Shown here: positions 1 through 15,828 of the stretch, in pieces | Position numbering within the stretch: the first letter of the stretch is position 1 | Layout: each line of letters begins with the position of its first letter | NCBI GenBank assembly: GCA_054601695.1 | Contig: BAAHQB010000001.1 | Span: 1 to 64,000 of the forward strand | Direction: 5' to 3' | Source of the DNA: Amorphochlora amoebiformis | Taxonomy: Eukaryota; Cercozoa; Chlorarachniophyceae | DNA: 64,000 bases | Made by a program: the position numbers and the translations under genes | Notes under the pieces: model-generated | The model's input: only the letters and a program-made list of their open reading frames with translations | What the model was told of the DNA's origin: nothing | The model's database searches: none

Positions 1-5
1 TTGCT

Positions 6-508
6 CCTAACCCTAACCCTAACCCTAACCCTAACCCTAACCCTAACCCTAACCCTAACCCTAACCCTAACCCTAACCCTAACCCTAACCCTAACCCTAA
101 CCCTAACCCTAACCCTAACCCTAACCCTAACCCTAACCCTAACCCTAACCCTAACCCTAACCCTAACCCTAACCCTAACCCTAACCCTAACCCTAACCCT
201 AACCCTAACCCTAACCCTAACCCTAACCCTAACCCTAACCCTAACCCTAACCCTAACCCTAACCCTAACCCTAACCCTAACCCTAACCCTAACCCTAACC
301 CTAACCCTAACCCTAACCCTAACCCTAACCCTAACCCTAACCCTAACCCTAACCCTAACCCTAACCCTAACCCTAACCCTAACCCTAACCCTAACCCTAA
401 CCCTAACCCTAACCCTAACCCTAACCCTAACCCTAACCCTAACCCTAACCCTAACCCTAACCCTAACCCTAACCCTAACCCTAACCCTAACCCTAACCCT
501 AACCCTAA
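6..508. repeat. Telomere, CCCTAA repeats
   Basis: About 84 uninterrupted copies of CCCTAA run from the window edge and stop at unique sequence near 508. The C-rich strand reads inward from the left, as at a left chromosome end (TTAGGG on the other strand). No variant unit interrupts the array, so it is terminal telomere and not an old interstitial block. The open frame through it (LTLTLT) is not a gene. Confidence 0.97.
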
Positions 509-955
509 TAGTGTAGTCTAGGTAGATATGTAAGCTCACTTCACCTAGCTAGCCTAGCTCACTGCACCTGATATTTAACTTACGCAAGCTCCTTCATAAA
601 CTCCTAAAAAGGCTGTTAATATTGTTGTTTTAAATCTTGTAATTTTTACAAAATTTGGCAGCGCACAATCTAAACTCTTGTACTTTAGATACTTGACCTA
701 ACGTCTAGAACGTAAACTAGTACATAGTATCTAGCGTACGTATGTGTACATAGTGTTGTTGTTGTACTCTCACTTCACTGCACTGACAGCACTGATATTT
801 AAGTTACACAAGCTTCTTCACGTAGTTTAGGGCCCACGAAACTCCCAAGAACACGCCGACAATGCACCCAAACCAACAGCTCAAACTTACCGCCAGTAGG
901 GGGTTTTCCCGTATTACTCCCTAACGTGCATATCATACATGTACATATATGTACA

Positions 956-993
<38 letters not shown>

Positions 994-1653
994 CTTTTGA
1001 TTGAGTGACCCGGTTCTACCCGCACAAGCGAGTATTACCCGCTACACGCCTTGTCACGCAGCAGAACCTTCTAGTATTGTGGGCACATACCGAGTTTGTC
1101 CCGAGCGAGTTATTGATGATCCAAGTATCCAACTAATTCGAACGGCCCTCGACGCATCTCTGGACCACCAGTGTACCATATCACTGCGCTAACCATTTGT
1201 ATGTGAATGTAATTCACAATAAAATAGAACTATACATGTGCGTGTATATACTTCATAATTTCGTTCCTCAAAAATATGCAAAATATGCATTACGTGCACG
1301 CATACAGCTGTACATACACACGCATATTTAAGAGAAACTCCAATTATAAGGAGAGGGCATGACGTCACGCCATGTCCATGTCATGCTTATGAATTTTCCG
1401 CGGACATCGGACATTCGATGGCGAAGAATTTCGAGTTGTTCTAGAAGCTTTGTTCCGACCAAGTTTGTCACAACCAACGGACTTCGACCAAACCTCGACC
1501 ATTTATGTACACCTGCGTTCATGCATATTATTGTACTACCGCTAGGCCGGACCAGACTACCGCCCTACTACCGCCCTATCGTACCGGGCCGCCGTGTTAA
1601 CGATATTTGTATATACAACTGCATATTTCTCACACACATCAAACACACACCCC

Positions 1654-1695
<42 letters not shown>
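509..1695. other. Subtelomeric spacer
   Basis: This 1.2 kb lies between the telomere and the 3' end of the first gene. It is rich in CTAG and GTAC. A diverged direct repeat sits near 556-600 and 774-825; both copies share a CACTGCAC motif followed by a GATATTTAA motif and an ACGCAAGCT or ACACAAGCT stretch. A short (TA)n lies at 962-990. Open stretches at 1001-1192 and 1328-1754 are short, differ on both strands and match nothing I know. A later exon of the PDI-like gene could be hidden here, but I do not see one. Confidence 0.5.
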
Positions 1696-7256
<5,561 letters not shown>

Positions 7257-7417
7257 TGACTCCCCTTTTTTTGTACCGACAAAGGAATTGAGACAGGGGA
7301 GGGACACACAAGCGCAGAATTATTTCTGGAATTTAAAATTAATTCGTCAGTGCGAAAGGTGTGGAAGGTGTCCCTGTCCTGTTACGTACCTTGGTTTGAT
7401 TCGGTGTACATGCAGAT
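7257..7417. promoter_or_regulatory. Shared divergent promoter region
   Basis: Only 161 bp separate the inferred start codons of the minus-strand PDI-like gene and the plus-strand small protein gene. No microsatellite lies here, unlike all surrounding non-coding DNA. Both promoters must overlap in this interval if the start codons are right. No TATA box stands out. Confidence 0.5.
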
Positions 7418-7700
7418 ATGATCGTCGGAGCTGTAATGCGTGGAATTTTTGGCATTTTTGGGTCCCTCCCCCAAAAGGCCCAACTGCCGGCCATCGTAAT
7501 CGCCGGATGCGTTGGATCAACTGTCATTTACGAAGGATTTGTCATGCCAAGTAAGCCCTCCACAAACACGACAAATCTGGCATACTGTCTGAAATATCAC
7601 ACGTTTAGAGAACAAGCCCTCAACCATGTCCGATTACTGGGTTCAAAAGAACAAGGCATACCGTGAGCACCAAAACATGGACCCCATCTCCAAAAAGTGA
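7418..7700 (+). CDS. Small single-TM protein, unrecognised
   Basis: Two exons, 7418-7550 and 7609-7700, joined by a 58 bp GT-AG intron (GTAAGC donor). They give a 74-residue protein; the total of 225 nt is in frame with a TGA stop. The N-terminal half has a glycine-rich stretch (GIFGIFGSLP) and one hydrophobic segment (LPAIVIAGCVGSTVIY). The C-terminal half is polar with a YWVQKNKAYREH motif and ends in DPISKK. Size, single TM and basic tail recall small accessory subunits of mitochondrial membrane complexes, but I cannot name a family. It is divergent from the PDI-like gene. Without splicing the frame would run to 7666 and lose the YWVQ tail, which I think less likely. Confidence 0.5.
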
Positions 7701-7849
7701 TTTGCTCGACTCTGCACTTCTATCGGCGTCAGGATTGACTCATCGCTCTCGATTTCTTCGCTTTACATAAAAGGACGGATTCTCGGAGGATATCATTTGA
7801 ATGGACCCGCTGTAGTACCCAGCGGCCAGCGCCAATATTCTCCATGGAA

Positions 7850-8215
7850 TTTGGAACTCATCATATTCGATACAAAACCCAAACGCCTAACACACAGTTA
7901 ATATCAAACACCATGGCCACATTGCTTAACACAGAAATTGATCATAATATACCATTGTACAATTCTAGATACAATCTAGACAATTGCATATCAATTCCAC
8001 TATTCCAGATCACTGTAACACTAGCTAGACTAGTAATAACTAGATACTCTAGATACTCTATATATACTTTAGATACATGTACGTCGAGTACACATACTAG
8101 AAATACACTCTGGACACTAAGACTATCTAGACCTAGTAGACTATGTATCGGATATATATATATGCTAGTACGTACGTCATCGTACTATATCTCATATCTA
8201 GTGTTTTTAAAATTA
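7850..8215. other. CTAG-rich island
   Basis: An AT-rich stretch dense in CTAGA, GTAC and TACTAG motifs, without long TA arrays. An open frame crosses most of it, but its composition is not gene-like. Similar islands recur at about 16280-16550, 21060-22200, 35600-36100 and 60780-61850. Confidence 0.5.
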
Positions 8216-8510
8216 TTCTAGAATTTCGAATTATTCGGAATAATGCTATTCGAATAATTCATAGAATTATTCGAATTCAATTTTCTCAAACTCATTATTC
8301 TATTTCATTATTCGAATAATGATTTAATATATTCTTAGTAGAATTATTCGTAATTATTCGAATAATTTTCGAATTATTCGACATTATTCAGAATTATTCG
8401 AATAATTCTATTAACTTTCGAATAATTGATTATTCTATAGAATAATCATTATTCTATAGAATAATCATTATTCTGTAGAATAATCATTATTCTATTAGTA
8501 GGAATGATAG
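8216..8510. repeat. ATTATTCGAATAAT palindrome array, left
   Basis: About 290 bp made of repeated, imperfectly spaced copies of a palindromic core built from TTCGAA and ATTATT (for example ATTATTCGAATAAT). It ends with four copies of ATTATTCTATAGAATAAT-like palindromes near 8430-8495. A matching array lies at 10195-10445 on the other side of the hAT fragment, so the two may be subterminal repeats of one old DNA transposon. Confidence 0.7.
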
Positions 8511-9017
8511 ATTTAGGTAAAATTGTTTCATTAGAACCCAAAAAAAATAAAAGTCGGCTGGTGTGGGGTTACAAATTTACAATTAGTTTTGATGATTTCG
8601 CCTAATATATACATATCGGAGTGGGTGGGCGCCACTGGGCGGCGGTGGGTCCCTCGGAATCCAGCTACCGGTATCACAGAAACCCCGGAACCCATAACCT
8701 TCAAGAATTTGTCGGCTTCTAGGTGACATGTGACAATTCCAAGTGACAGTTGTTAGCGTTCCGTAGATTCCGACAGGACTTCACTGCTGTGGTCTGACTC
8801 CTCGGAGTGACCGCCACCAAAACATGGACATCGAGCCCGCCATTCCCCCCGACTCAATCCCTGCAGCGCGCGAGGCCCTTGATCAGGAAGGGGGGCAGGC
8901 ATCAGGTGAGGAAGGGGGAGAGTCTCAGAATGCACCAGAGCTTCCAAACTTGCAGTCTTCAAGAATTTGTCTTTTCTTCCCGATACCGCTGCAAGATTGG
9001 GGGTTGGGACTTTCTCT

Positions 9018-9158
9018 CTGACGTGGTGAGGACAGCAGCGAGCTCGATGGATATCGGGAACAGCCAATCTAAGGAAGACATGTCAGAGGAGAAAAGTGAA
9101 AGCGATGGTAAATTTTATATGTATATTTTTGTGATGCAAATGTTCTCGTTTATCACAC

Positions 9159-9190
<32 letters not shown>

Positions 9191-9237
9191 TTGTGTATGT
9201 AAATATGTATTTATATAGAATCGTGTGTAATACTCAT

Positions 9238-9288
<51 letters not shown>

Positions 9289-9505
9289 TATATATATGTT
9301 GAACAGTGCACATATATAAAATACACATATACACCCATAACGCACACACACACACGCATATACATGTATATATTATTTACACAAAATGAATGTTTGTGAA
9401 CACATTTTCACAGGTGTAATTTTCATATGTGTAATATACATACATGTACATGTAGTACACACATACACACATGTACATATATACATACATCATATATATA
9501 CACAT

Positions 9506-9581
<76 letters not shown>

Positions 9582-10063
9582 TACATTATATATATTTACT
9601 AAACACACATTGTATACAAAAATGTGTTACACATGTACACACATATTGATATATTATATATGCATTATACACACATAAAAATGGAAATATATGTACATGT
9701 GTCACATATGTGTGGAAGTACCACACCTAAATGTGTACGTATACATAGGCGGGCTATTGAGTTTGGAGGACGATTACACTTCCAATACCCCAACGGCTAG
9801 TGAGATGATCACGTCGGAAATCCAAAAATGTCGTTCCTGGGATGTTTCGAATAGAGTGGATCCTCTCAAATGGTGGCGGGATAATCGCAACGCTTTCCCA
9901 ATTCTCTCTCAAGTTGCCAGAGTGTATCTGCACAAGCACGGAGAGCGAGCGAACTTTTTCGAAGTGTGGGTTCTTGAAAAGTGGGCGCCGAAACAGGATG
10001 GGGAGTGATTTAATAAGTGCAATTATTTACTTGCAATTGCATGAATGCATGTTCAAAAATTGA
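9018..10063 (+). pseudogene. Broken hAT transposase, C-terminal part
   Basis: The segment at 9749-9925 encodes DPLKWWRDN..FPILSQVARVYL. From about 9926 a different frame continues with TSTESERTFSKCG..KRNRM-like residues and then SDLISAIIYLQLHE. Together these are the conserved C-terminal dimerisation region of hAT transposases (WW..N, FP.L...A, SER.FS). The frame change falls exactly between the two halves, so the copy is frameshifted. A GT-AG pair at 9108 and 9748 spans a (TA)n block and joins an acidic exon (about 9018-9107) in frame. No BED finger, DDE core or terminal inverted repeats are visible. The element is dead and partial. Confidence 0.75.
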
Positions 10064-10194
10064 TTGGCTGTGGCACCAACTGCATATATGGTGTAACAAC
10101 TATATTAATCATTGGAATGTTGACTCGGTATCGTCTAGATCATTAATAACTTGGCGGCGCTAAAATATAAGACATATATTCAAGTTCGACGTTA

Positions 10195-10445
10195 AAATAA
10201 CGAATATTTGTTAGTAGAATTATTCGAATTTCGATTTCTTAATAGAATAATGATTATTCGAATTATTCGTAGAATTATTCGAATTTCAGTTTCTTAGCAG
10301 AATTTATTCGAATAATGATTTTTTTTTAGAATTATTCTAGAATTATTCGAATAATTTTTCCCTTAATAGAATTTTAATAGATCTCGAATTATTCGAATTC
10401 GAATTTCTTAACAGAATTATTCGAATAATTCGAATAATTCTATTA
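10195..10445. repeat. ATTATTCGAATAAT palindrome array, right
   Basis: The same palindromic vocabulary as at 8216-8510 (GAATTATTCGAATAATTC and variants). It lies just right of the hAT fragment and 150 bp left of the retrotransposon. The retrotransposon LTR has a short related stretch (CTCGAATTCGAATC). Confidence 0.7.
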
Positions 10446-10596
10446 AAAACACTAATCTTATCTATATATATAGGATATTCCATATTAATATTAATTCTAC
10501 TATGCCTCTACAGTGCCGAGTACGTATCGTGATGCGTACCATCGGCATGTGTGTTGTTACATCTAGTACTCGCGCGTACATGTGTGACGCGTGTAT

Positions 10597-11041
10597 TGTG
10601 GTTCGCTGCTCTAGGGTTCAGTGATTTTGTCTTGTTGTCACTTTGAATTCTGTTGATGAATTATTGAATTTATGGAACATTTTCATTTTGCGAATTTCTA
10701 AGAATTTCTCGAATTCGAATCTACTAGAATAATCTCGAATCCTAAATTTACCTAAATACATATTTTCTCGAACTTCTCGAATACTCCACAGTCACTTCGT
10801 AGTACCCACCATACCTGGGTGTGACATCACGGTATGTCACGGGTATGTCACGCATATGTCACGCCTATGTCACGCTTCTAGAATCTTCTGTAACGGTGTG
10901 ACATCACGCCATGTCACGGTGTGACATCGCCCCACGTCACGGTGTGTCACCCCTATGTCACGGTGTGACATCACCCTCGGTCACGGTGTGACATCACCCT
11001 ATGTCACGCTTTCTTGAGTGAGGCGACCTCGGCGTTCAACA
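10597..11041 (-). repeat. 3' LTR of the retrotransposon
   Basis: Identical by eye to 15829-16273 over 445 bp. The last codons and the TGA stop of gag-pol (stop at 11004-11006) lie inside this LTR, so the coding region runs 38 bases into it. Confidence 0.93.
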
Positions 11042-14000
11042 TCTCCCCCGGTCGTCCGAACTCTTGATCGATGATGAAGATATACCATGCTGTAGTCTCG
11101 GTCCGCACTTGTCGTCCTTCCTTGTCGATCCAAAATGTTTCCTCGTCCTCTGGATCCGCTGCTTTCCAGTCCACGTTGTCGTCGTCCTTGAGTTGTCGAA
11201 ACCATGCCTCGAAAGGAAACTCGGGACTGAATATGTAAACCTTCTTGTAGTCCTTTGATCGTAGAGCTTTGATGATACGATCCATGTTCCTCCAACCTTG
11301 ATATCCTAGCCAGATAGTCTTGTCTTTCCAGTCTTCGGTTAGCTTGATCTTGTAATTCTTGTACCGTAGATCGCACTTTTTCTCCTCGTAGAATTTTGGG
11401 TTGATTTTGGTTTCACGTAGAGATGCCTCGTCGAGTTTGAAGTTCTTGAGGTGTGTGATGTGTCGGTTCGTTACGTGCTTTCCGTCAAAGACGTTGTAAG
11501 TCTTCCGTCCTGTCCTTTCCGTTACCTTAGCAATCTTGTGCCAGAAAGAGTCCTCCTTTTCCCGTTTCATCCTCTTGAGCATAACCAAGTCGCCGTTCTT
11601 GAGCTCGCGCCCGTCATACTCATATTCATCCTCCGTTTCGTCGCCGTCTTGTCCTTCTTCATCTCCCCCAGACGGTGACGAGTTAGCGTTGTAGTGGTTT
11701 ATAGCTTTGTCGGGTGTAGTTTGTAGATTCTTGCACAATTTCGCCAGTTCGCGATGTAGTCGTTCCACTCGTCCTTGTGCTGCAGGCCAATATGATGGTC
11801 CCGGTCGCACGTTCGCCGGAAGCGTCGTCAAAGATACTTCGTTGTCGCATCGTACTTCTTTGGGGATTTGTCCAAATGAGCTCTCCATGATGAGATATTC
11901 CTGGTGAAGTTTGTTCTTGTATCGTCCCGGTTGTCGCTTTGCCATTCCTTTGACACCAATTCGTCGACAATATCCTTCGCCTGTTGCGTCGTCGATGGCG
12001 GTTAAGTAGTTGATTCCTTTGTAAGTGTAGACGTCAATGAAAATAAGGTCGTGCTTCTTCTTCGCCCTAGGTCGTCGATATTTCTTCGATGTCTCAGATT
12101 CGTCGGTCCTTGCTGTTGCTGCCTTGTTAGTCGAACATCGACAGTTCTTGAGAAAGTCCCGTAGATGCTCGCGCTTTCCAGGCCAGTAGTAGTCTTTAAG
12201 TCGTTGGGTTAACAGCTTCTCGCCACAGTGGTCTTTCGCGTGATTGTAGTAAAGTAGGTGTGGTCTTGTCCTCGTTGGTACGTATTTTCTTGTAATAGAT
12301 CCTGTAGTAACGTTGATGTATTCGTCCAGCTCCTTGTAGTTGATGCCAAATTTCTTCTTCCGTTCCTTGAGAGTTTCGATGTCGTCTTTGTCAGGTTTGA
12401 AGTCCTCAGGTTGAATTATCGATATTGTTTCTTCATTGTCCTTTGGTTCGTGTTTGAAGATCCTTGTCCAAGTGTCCGCCAGCATACGGTCGCCAGGAAC
12501 ATACACCAGAGTGTATTTTCCAAAGAATTCCTCGTTCTCCGCTCGTAGGTTGCCGTATCCGTCGTCAGCGTCCAGTCTTCGATCAATGGCGATGATAGGT
12601 CGATGGTCAGTTAAAGCAATCCAAGGGTGTCGTAATGAAAGTAATTCCCGTCGAAAAGCTCGAAATGCTCGAGTCTTCGCTGTATATTCTCCTTTGGTCG
12701 CGCTGTATCGTGATTCGGTTGGTGTACAGGCTTTGCACCAAATCTTGACGATCTTGTCGTTTTGTAGTAGTACCGCGGCCATGCCTTCTTTAGACCAATC
12801 GAACATCAGCACAGTGTCCTTGCAGTCCGGATCGAAGCATGCGTTTGTTAAGTCTTGTTTGCACATCTCTTTGATCTCCTCGTAGGGTTGTTGTAGCTTA
12901 TACTCTTCCCAAACCTTCTTGAAAGATTTCTTGTCGTTGGGCTTTCGATAAGCCGATGAAAGCTTCGCATCAGTTTTTGAAAATCCAACGTCGAATCGCC
13001 GCAAAATCCATCTTGAAGCGCCCAAGAATTTCCTCAGTTCTTTGAGATTTTCGGGAGTTTTCGGCCAGTTTGCAATAGCCTCTGCCTTCTTCGGGTTTGG
13101 TCGTATAGTTCGGAATCCAACGATGTATCCGCACCATTTGATGTCGTGTACCAGAAATACACATTTAGGCACCCGAATCGTTACGCCATATTGCAGAAAT
13201 TGCATGAAGATGCACTCCAGCAGAAAAATGTGTCCACGGACGGTCATGCTGCCGATAGAGTCGTCATCGATGTAGGTGTAGATGTGTCGCCATAGTAGGA
13301 CAGACATCCCGTTCATCGTGTAGAGGTCTATGTTCCTGCTTGTGAATTCGTCTCCGCTGATAATCAGGCCGTAGGGTAGGACACAGTAGTGATACTTGCC
13401 ATCCCTTGTGCTGAATGCCAGATATTTCCTGCTTTCTTTCTCCACAGGGACTTGCATGTATGACTCCATCTTGTCCATAGATGATTTGACTTTCCAGTAG
13501 GCCAGCTCCTCGATCATCTCGTCAATCCGCCGCATAGGGAAATGTGTAGGCTCAATCATTCGATTAATCCTCCTCAAGTCTTGTGCCAATCGGAAATAAG
13601 GGTATGTAGGCTTCTTCGCTAGAACGTGCCTTGAGTTGTAGGGTGAAATACTTGGTTCAACTTTCCCTTGCTTTAGCCATTCATTGACTTGCCATCCTAT
13701 CTTGTCCCAATCCTCGTCAGGTCGTGCGTTGTCCGGAATGTTAACGATGACATCTCGATATTCAGGCTTGATCCTGATCCTTACAGGTCGTATTTTAGCT
13801 GAAGGCTTTTCCTTTGGTTGTGTGATCTCCTTGTATCGTGTATCCAGTAGTTTGTTGATATAGTCGCGTCCTTGTTGTAGAGTCCAATCGTCGTATTGAT
13901 ATTCCTTTTCCAGCGTGTCGATTATTTGCTTTAGATTCTTCCCTGGGTAGCGTTGTTGATATTCTTCAGGCGTTGGTAGTTGCTTGTAAGCGTCCTCTGT

Positions 14001-15827
14001 GTTAGCCACATCTTTGATCCAGTCTTGTAGATTGTCCATTGGTATATGGCTCATCCTTCCTCGTTGTCGTAGTCGTGCCAGCGTTATTCTTCCGTTGTAG
14101 AAATCCAAGATAGCACCAAGTCTCTCGAAGAGTCGTGATCCCAATATTGCCTCATGCGCCACCGGAGCCACGTAGAAGTCCTCTTCGATGATGTTGTCTT
14201 TGAAGTGTAGTTGTAGTTTAATCGTTCCAATGCTCTCGAAAGATGTTTCACCATCAGCAGTTGTATGTTGTTGCTTCGAATACTTGACATCCTTGCACAG
14301 TCCATTCCTCTTGATAGCCTTCTGGTTGATAAAGCTTTTGCTTGCCAAGTTACCAGAATCCCATAGAGCTTTCACAAGTCCAATCCGCATCTTGTTTGTT
14401 TTGCCTTCGTCGATGTTGCTGATCTTAATAGTCGTGACAGCCACTTTCCTTCGCTCCTTTGGTTTGCCTCGTCCGATGAAATTGATAGTCTTCGCTAGGT
14501 CCTTAACCTTGTCCAGTTGCTTCGAGTACTTGTCTTCAGGTTTTGCCTCCTCCTGGGGTTCATCTTTTAAATAGCTCACTAGTCCTTGAACAGCCTTGGA
14601 GAGATTGCCAATATTCTTTGAATACCATCCTCTTCCTTGTCCTCGTCCGCGTCCTCGTCTTCCTCGTGCAAATCCTCTTCCTCGACCGCCTCTGCGTCCT
14701 TGGCCCCGCGTCCAACTTCGCTCAAGGTTCAGTCGATCCCTTACCGTAGTCTTTGGTCGTCCATCTCGCTTATCCCAACATGTCTTGATCGCATGTCCTG
14801 TCTTCTTGCAGTAAACGCATCGTAGTTTTCCATCGCTGTATGTCCTCATCATTCCGTCGGGAGGTTTATTGCCAAAGTTGCTCGTCTTCGTACTCATCGC
14901 GTTGATTTGACTTGTAGTAAATCCTTTCTCCTTCTTGCTCTTTGCTTCTGCCACTTCCTTTAGGTGGAAATGCTTGACTGCGTCCTGAATTGAGTTGATC
15001 CGATCCTTCTTCTTTTCAAGGATGACTTGATATTCTGCCTTAACCTTAAACTTAAAGTCCATCCATGCTTGCTTTTCGTCAATATCGTGTCCAAGAGCTT
15101 TTAATTGTCGGATTGTCTTCCTGTACTTTGTTTCGAAGTCCTTGATATTCATGTCTCCTTGCTTCAAGTTGAGCCATTGCTCGTACTTCGGCCTTAATCC
15201 ATGTTCGTCATATGATTTCGTGAACCTGGTCATCATCTCCTCCACGTTAATCTTGCCATCACGCCCACGATGTCGTATCATGAACTCGTTCAATCGATCC
15301 TTGACCTTCGGATGATCCCTTACACACTTGATGATGACGGCCATCCATTGTTGTTTATCCGCTCCTGGGTAAGTAGCCAATAGAGTTTGCTTTACTCCTT
15401 GCCACCATTCCGTTGCCGCTCCAACTTCTCCATCGTAACTGTCGACGTCGATCTCGACCGATGCAATATTACTGTTCACCACCGTGATTTCCTGGGTCGG
15501 CTGAGCTTTTACTTCCTTCGCATCTCCTCCTTTCTTTTCCTCGGGGGTCCTCTCACCCATGTCGACCAATGCTCTCCTCCAATCGACCAGTCTTTGTTGT
15601 CCCTGAGTCAATACCCCGGACGGAACCCGTATAGTATCGGCCAGACTCCTGCAGGTAGCCTGAAAGATAGTTGGTCCCCAATGGTCAACGAGTTTCTTCT
15701 GTAGAACCAATCGGCGAAGCTCCGAGATCCCGATGTTCTTGAATCCTTCAATCACCTCGCGGTAGTCCTCCGACTCAATGGCCACTATGAGTTGGTCGGC
15801 CAGCTCTCCAATAGTGGTGGAAGCCAT
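11004..15827 (-). CDS. Retrotransposon Gag-Pol polyprotein
   Basis: A single 1607-residue frame. A Gag-like N-terminal part is followed by a CCHC zinc knuckle near residue 335 (CVYCKKTGHAIKTC). Next come an aspartic protease with the DSG triad (near 489, LWDSGN), then reverse transcriptase with LPYGL and the YIDDD active site (near 850). RNase H follows (FDWSKEG, then ATKGEYTA and LTDHRP, about 1009-1073). Integrase has its HHCC zinc domain (about 1195-1235) and a D, D, E core (IDVYTY, RCDNE, GRVERLH; about 1266, 1324, 1352). The order PR-RT-RH-IN is that of Ty3/gypsy. About 200 residues after the integrase match no family I know; no chromodomain is evident. Gag and Pol are fused without a frameshift or stop. 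The start codon adjoins the 5' LTR and the stop lies inside the 3' LTR. Confidence 0.96.
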   Translation of the reverse strand: MASTTIGELADQLIVAIESEDYREVIEGFKNIGISELRRLVLQKKLVDHWGPTIFQATCRSLADTIRVPSGVLTQGQQRLVDWRRALVDMGERTPEEKKGGDAKEVKAQPTQEITVVNSNIASVEIDVDSYDGEVGAATEWWQGVKQTLLATYPGADKQQWMAVIIKCVRDHPKVKDRLNEFMIRHRGRDGKINVEEMMTRFTKSYDEHGLRPKYEQWLNLKQGDMNIKDFETKYRKTIRQLKALGHDIDEKQAWMDFKFKVKAEYQVILEKKKDRINSIQDAVKHFHLKEVAEAKSKKEKGFTTSQINAMSTKTSNFGNKPPDGMMRTYSDGKLRCVYCKKTGHAIKTCWDKRDGRPKTTVRDRLNLERSWTRGQGRRGGRGRGFARGRRGRGRGQGRGWYSKNIGNLSKAVQGLVSYLKDEPQEEAKPEDKYSKQLDKVKDLAKTINFIGRGKPKERRKVAVTTIKISNIDEGKTNKMRIGLVKALWDSGNLASKSFINQKAIKRNGLCKDVKYSKQQHTTADGETSFESIGTIKLQLHFKDNIIEEDFYVAPVAHEAILGSRLFERLGAILDFYNGRITLARLRQRGRMSHIPMDNLQDWIKDVANTEDAYKQLPTPEEYQQRYPGKNLKQIIDTLEKEYQYDDWTLQQGRDYINKLLDTRYKEITQPKEKPSAKIRPVRIRIKPEYRDVIVNIPDNARPDEDWDKIGWQVNEWLKQGKVEPSISPYNSRHVLAKKPTYPYFRLAQDLRRINRMIEPTHFPMRRIDEMIEELAYWKVKSSMDKMESYMQVPVEKESRKYLAFSTRDGKYHYCVLPYGLIISGDEFTSRNIDLYTMNGMSVLLWRHIYTYIDDDSIGSMTVRGHIFLLECIFMQFLQYGVTIRVPKCVFLVHDIKWCGYIVGFRTIRPNPKKAEAIANWPKTPENLKELRKFLGASRWILRRFDVGFSKTDAKLSSAYRKPNDKKSFKKVWEEYKLQQPYEEIKEMCKQDLTNACFDPDCKDTVLMFDWSKEGMAAVLLQNDKIVKIWCKACTPTESRYSATKGEYTAKTRAFRAFRRELLSLRHPWIALTDHRPIIAIDRRLDADDGYGNLRAENEEFFGKYTLVYVPGDRMLADTWTRIFKHEPKDNEETISIIQPEDFKPDKDDIETLKERKKKFGINYKELDEYINVTTGSITRKYVPTRTRPHLLYYNHAKDHCGEKLLTQRLKDYYWPGKREHLRDFLKNCRCSTNKAATARTDESETSKKYRRPRAKKKHDLIFIDVYTYKGINYLTAIDDATGEGYCRRIGVKGMAKRQPGRYKNKLHQEYLIMESSFGQIPKEVRCDNEVSLTTLPANVRPGPSYWPAAQGRVERLHRELAKLCKNLQTTPDKAINHYNANSSPSGGDEEGQDGDETEDEYEYDGRELKNGDLVMLKRMKREKEDSFWHKIAKVTERTGRKTYNVFDGKHVTNRHITHLKNFKLDEASLRETKINPKFYEEKKCDLRYKNYKIKLTEDWKDKTIWLGYQGWRNMDRIIKALRSKDYKKVYIFSPEFPFEAWFRQLKDDDNVDWKAADPEDEETFWIDKEGRQVRTETTAWYIFIIDQEFGRPGEMLNAEVASLKKA

Positions 15828-15828
15828 T

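Noticed and set aside
1-516. Open frame of LT repeats through the telomere
   Set aside because: It is a translation of CCCTAA units, not a gene.
1001-1200. tRNA-like stretch on the minus strand with TGGTTAGCGCAGTG and GTTCGAATT
   Set aside because: It has A- and B-box-like words, but I could not fit a 7 bp acceptor stem or an anticodon stem-loop.
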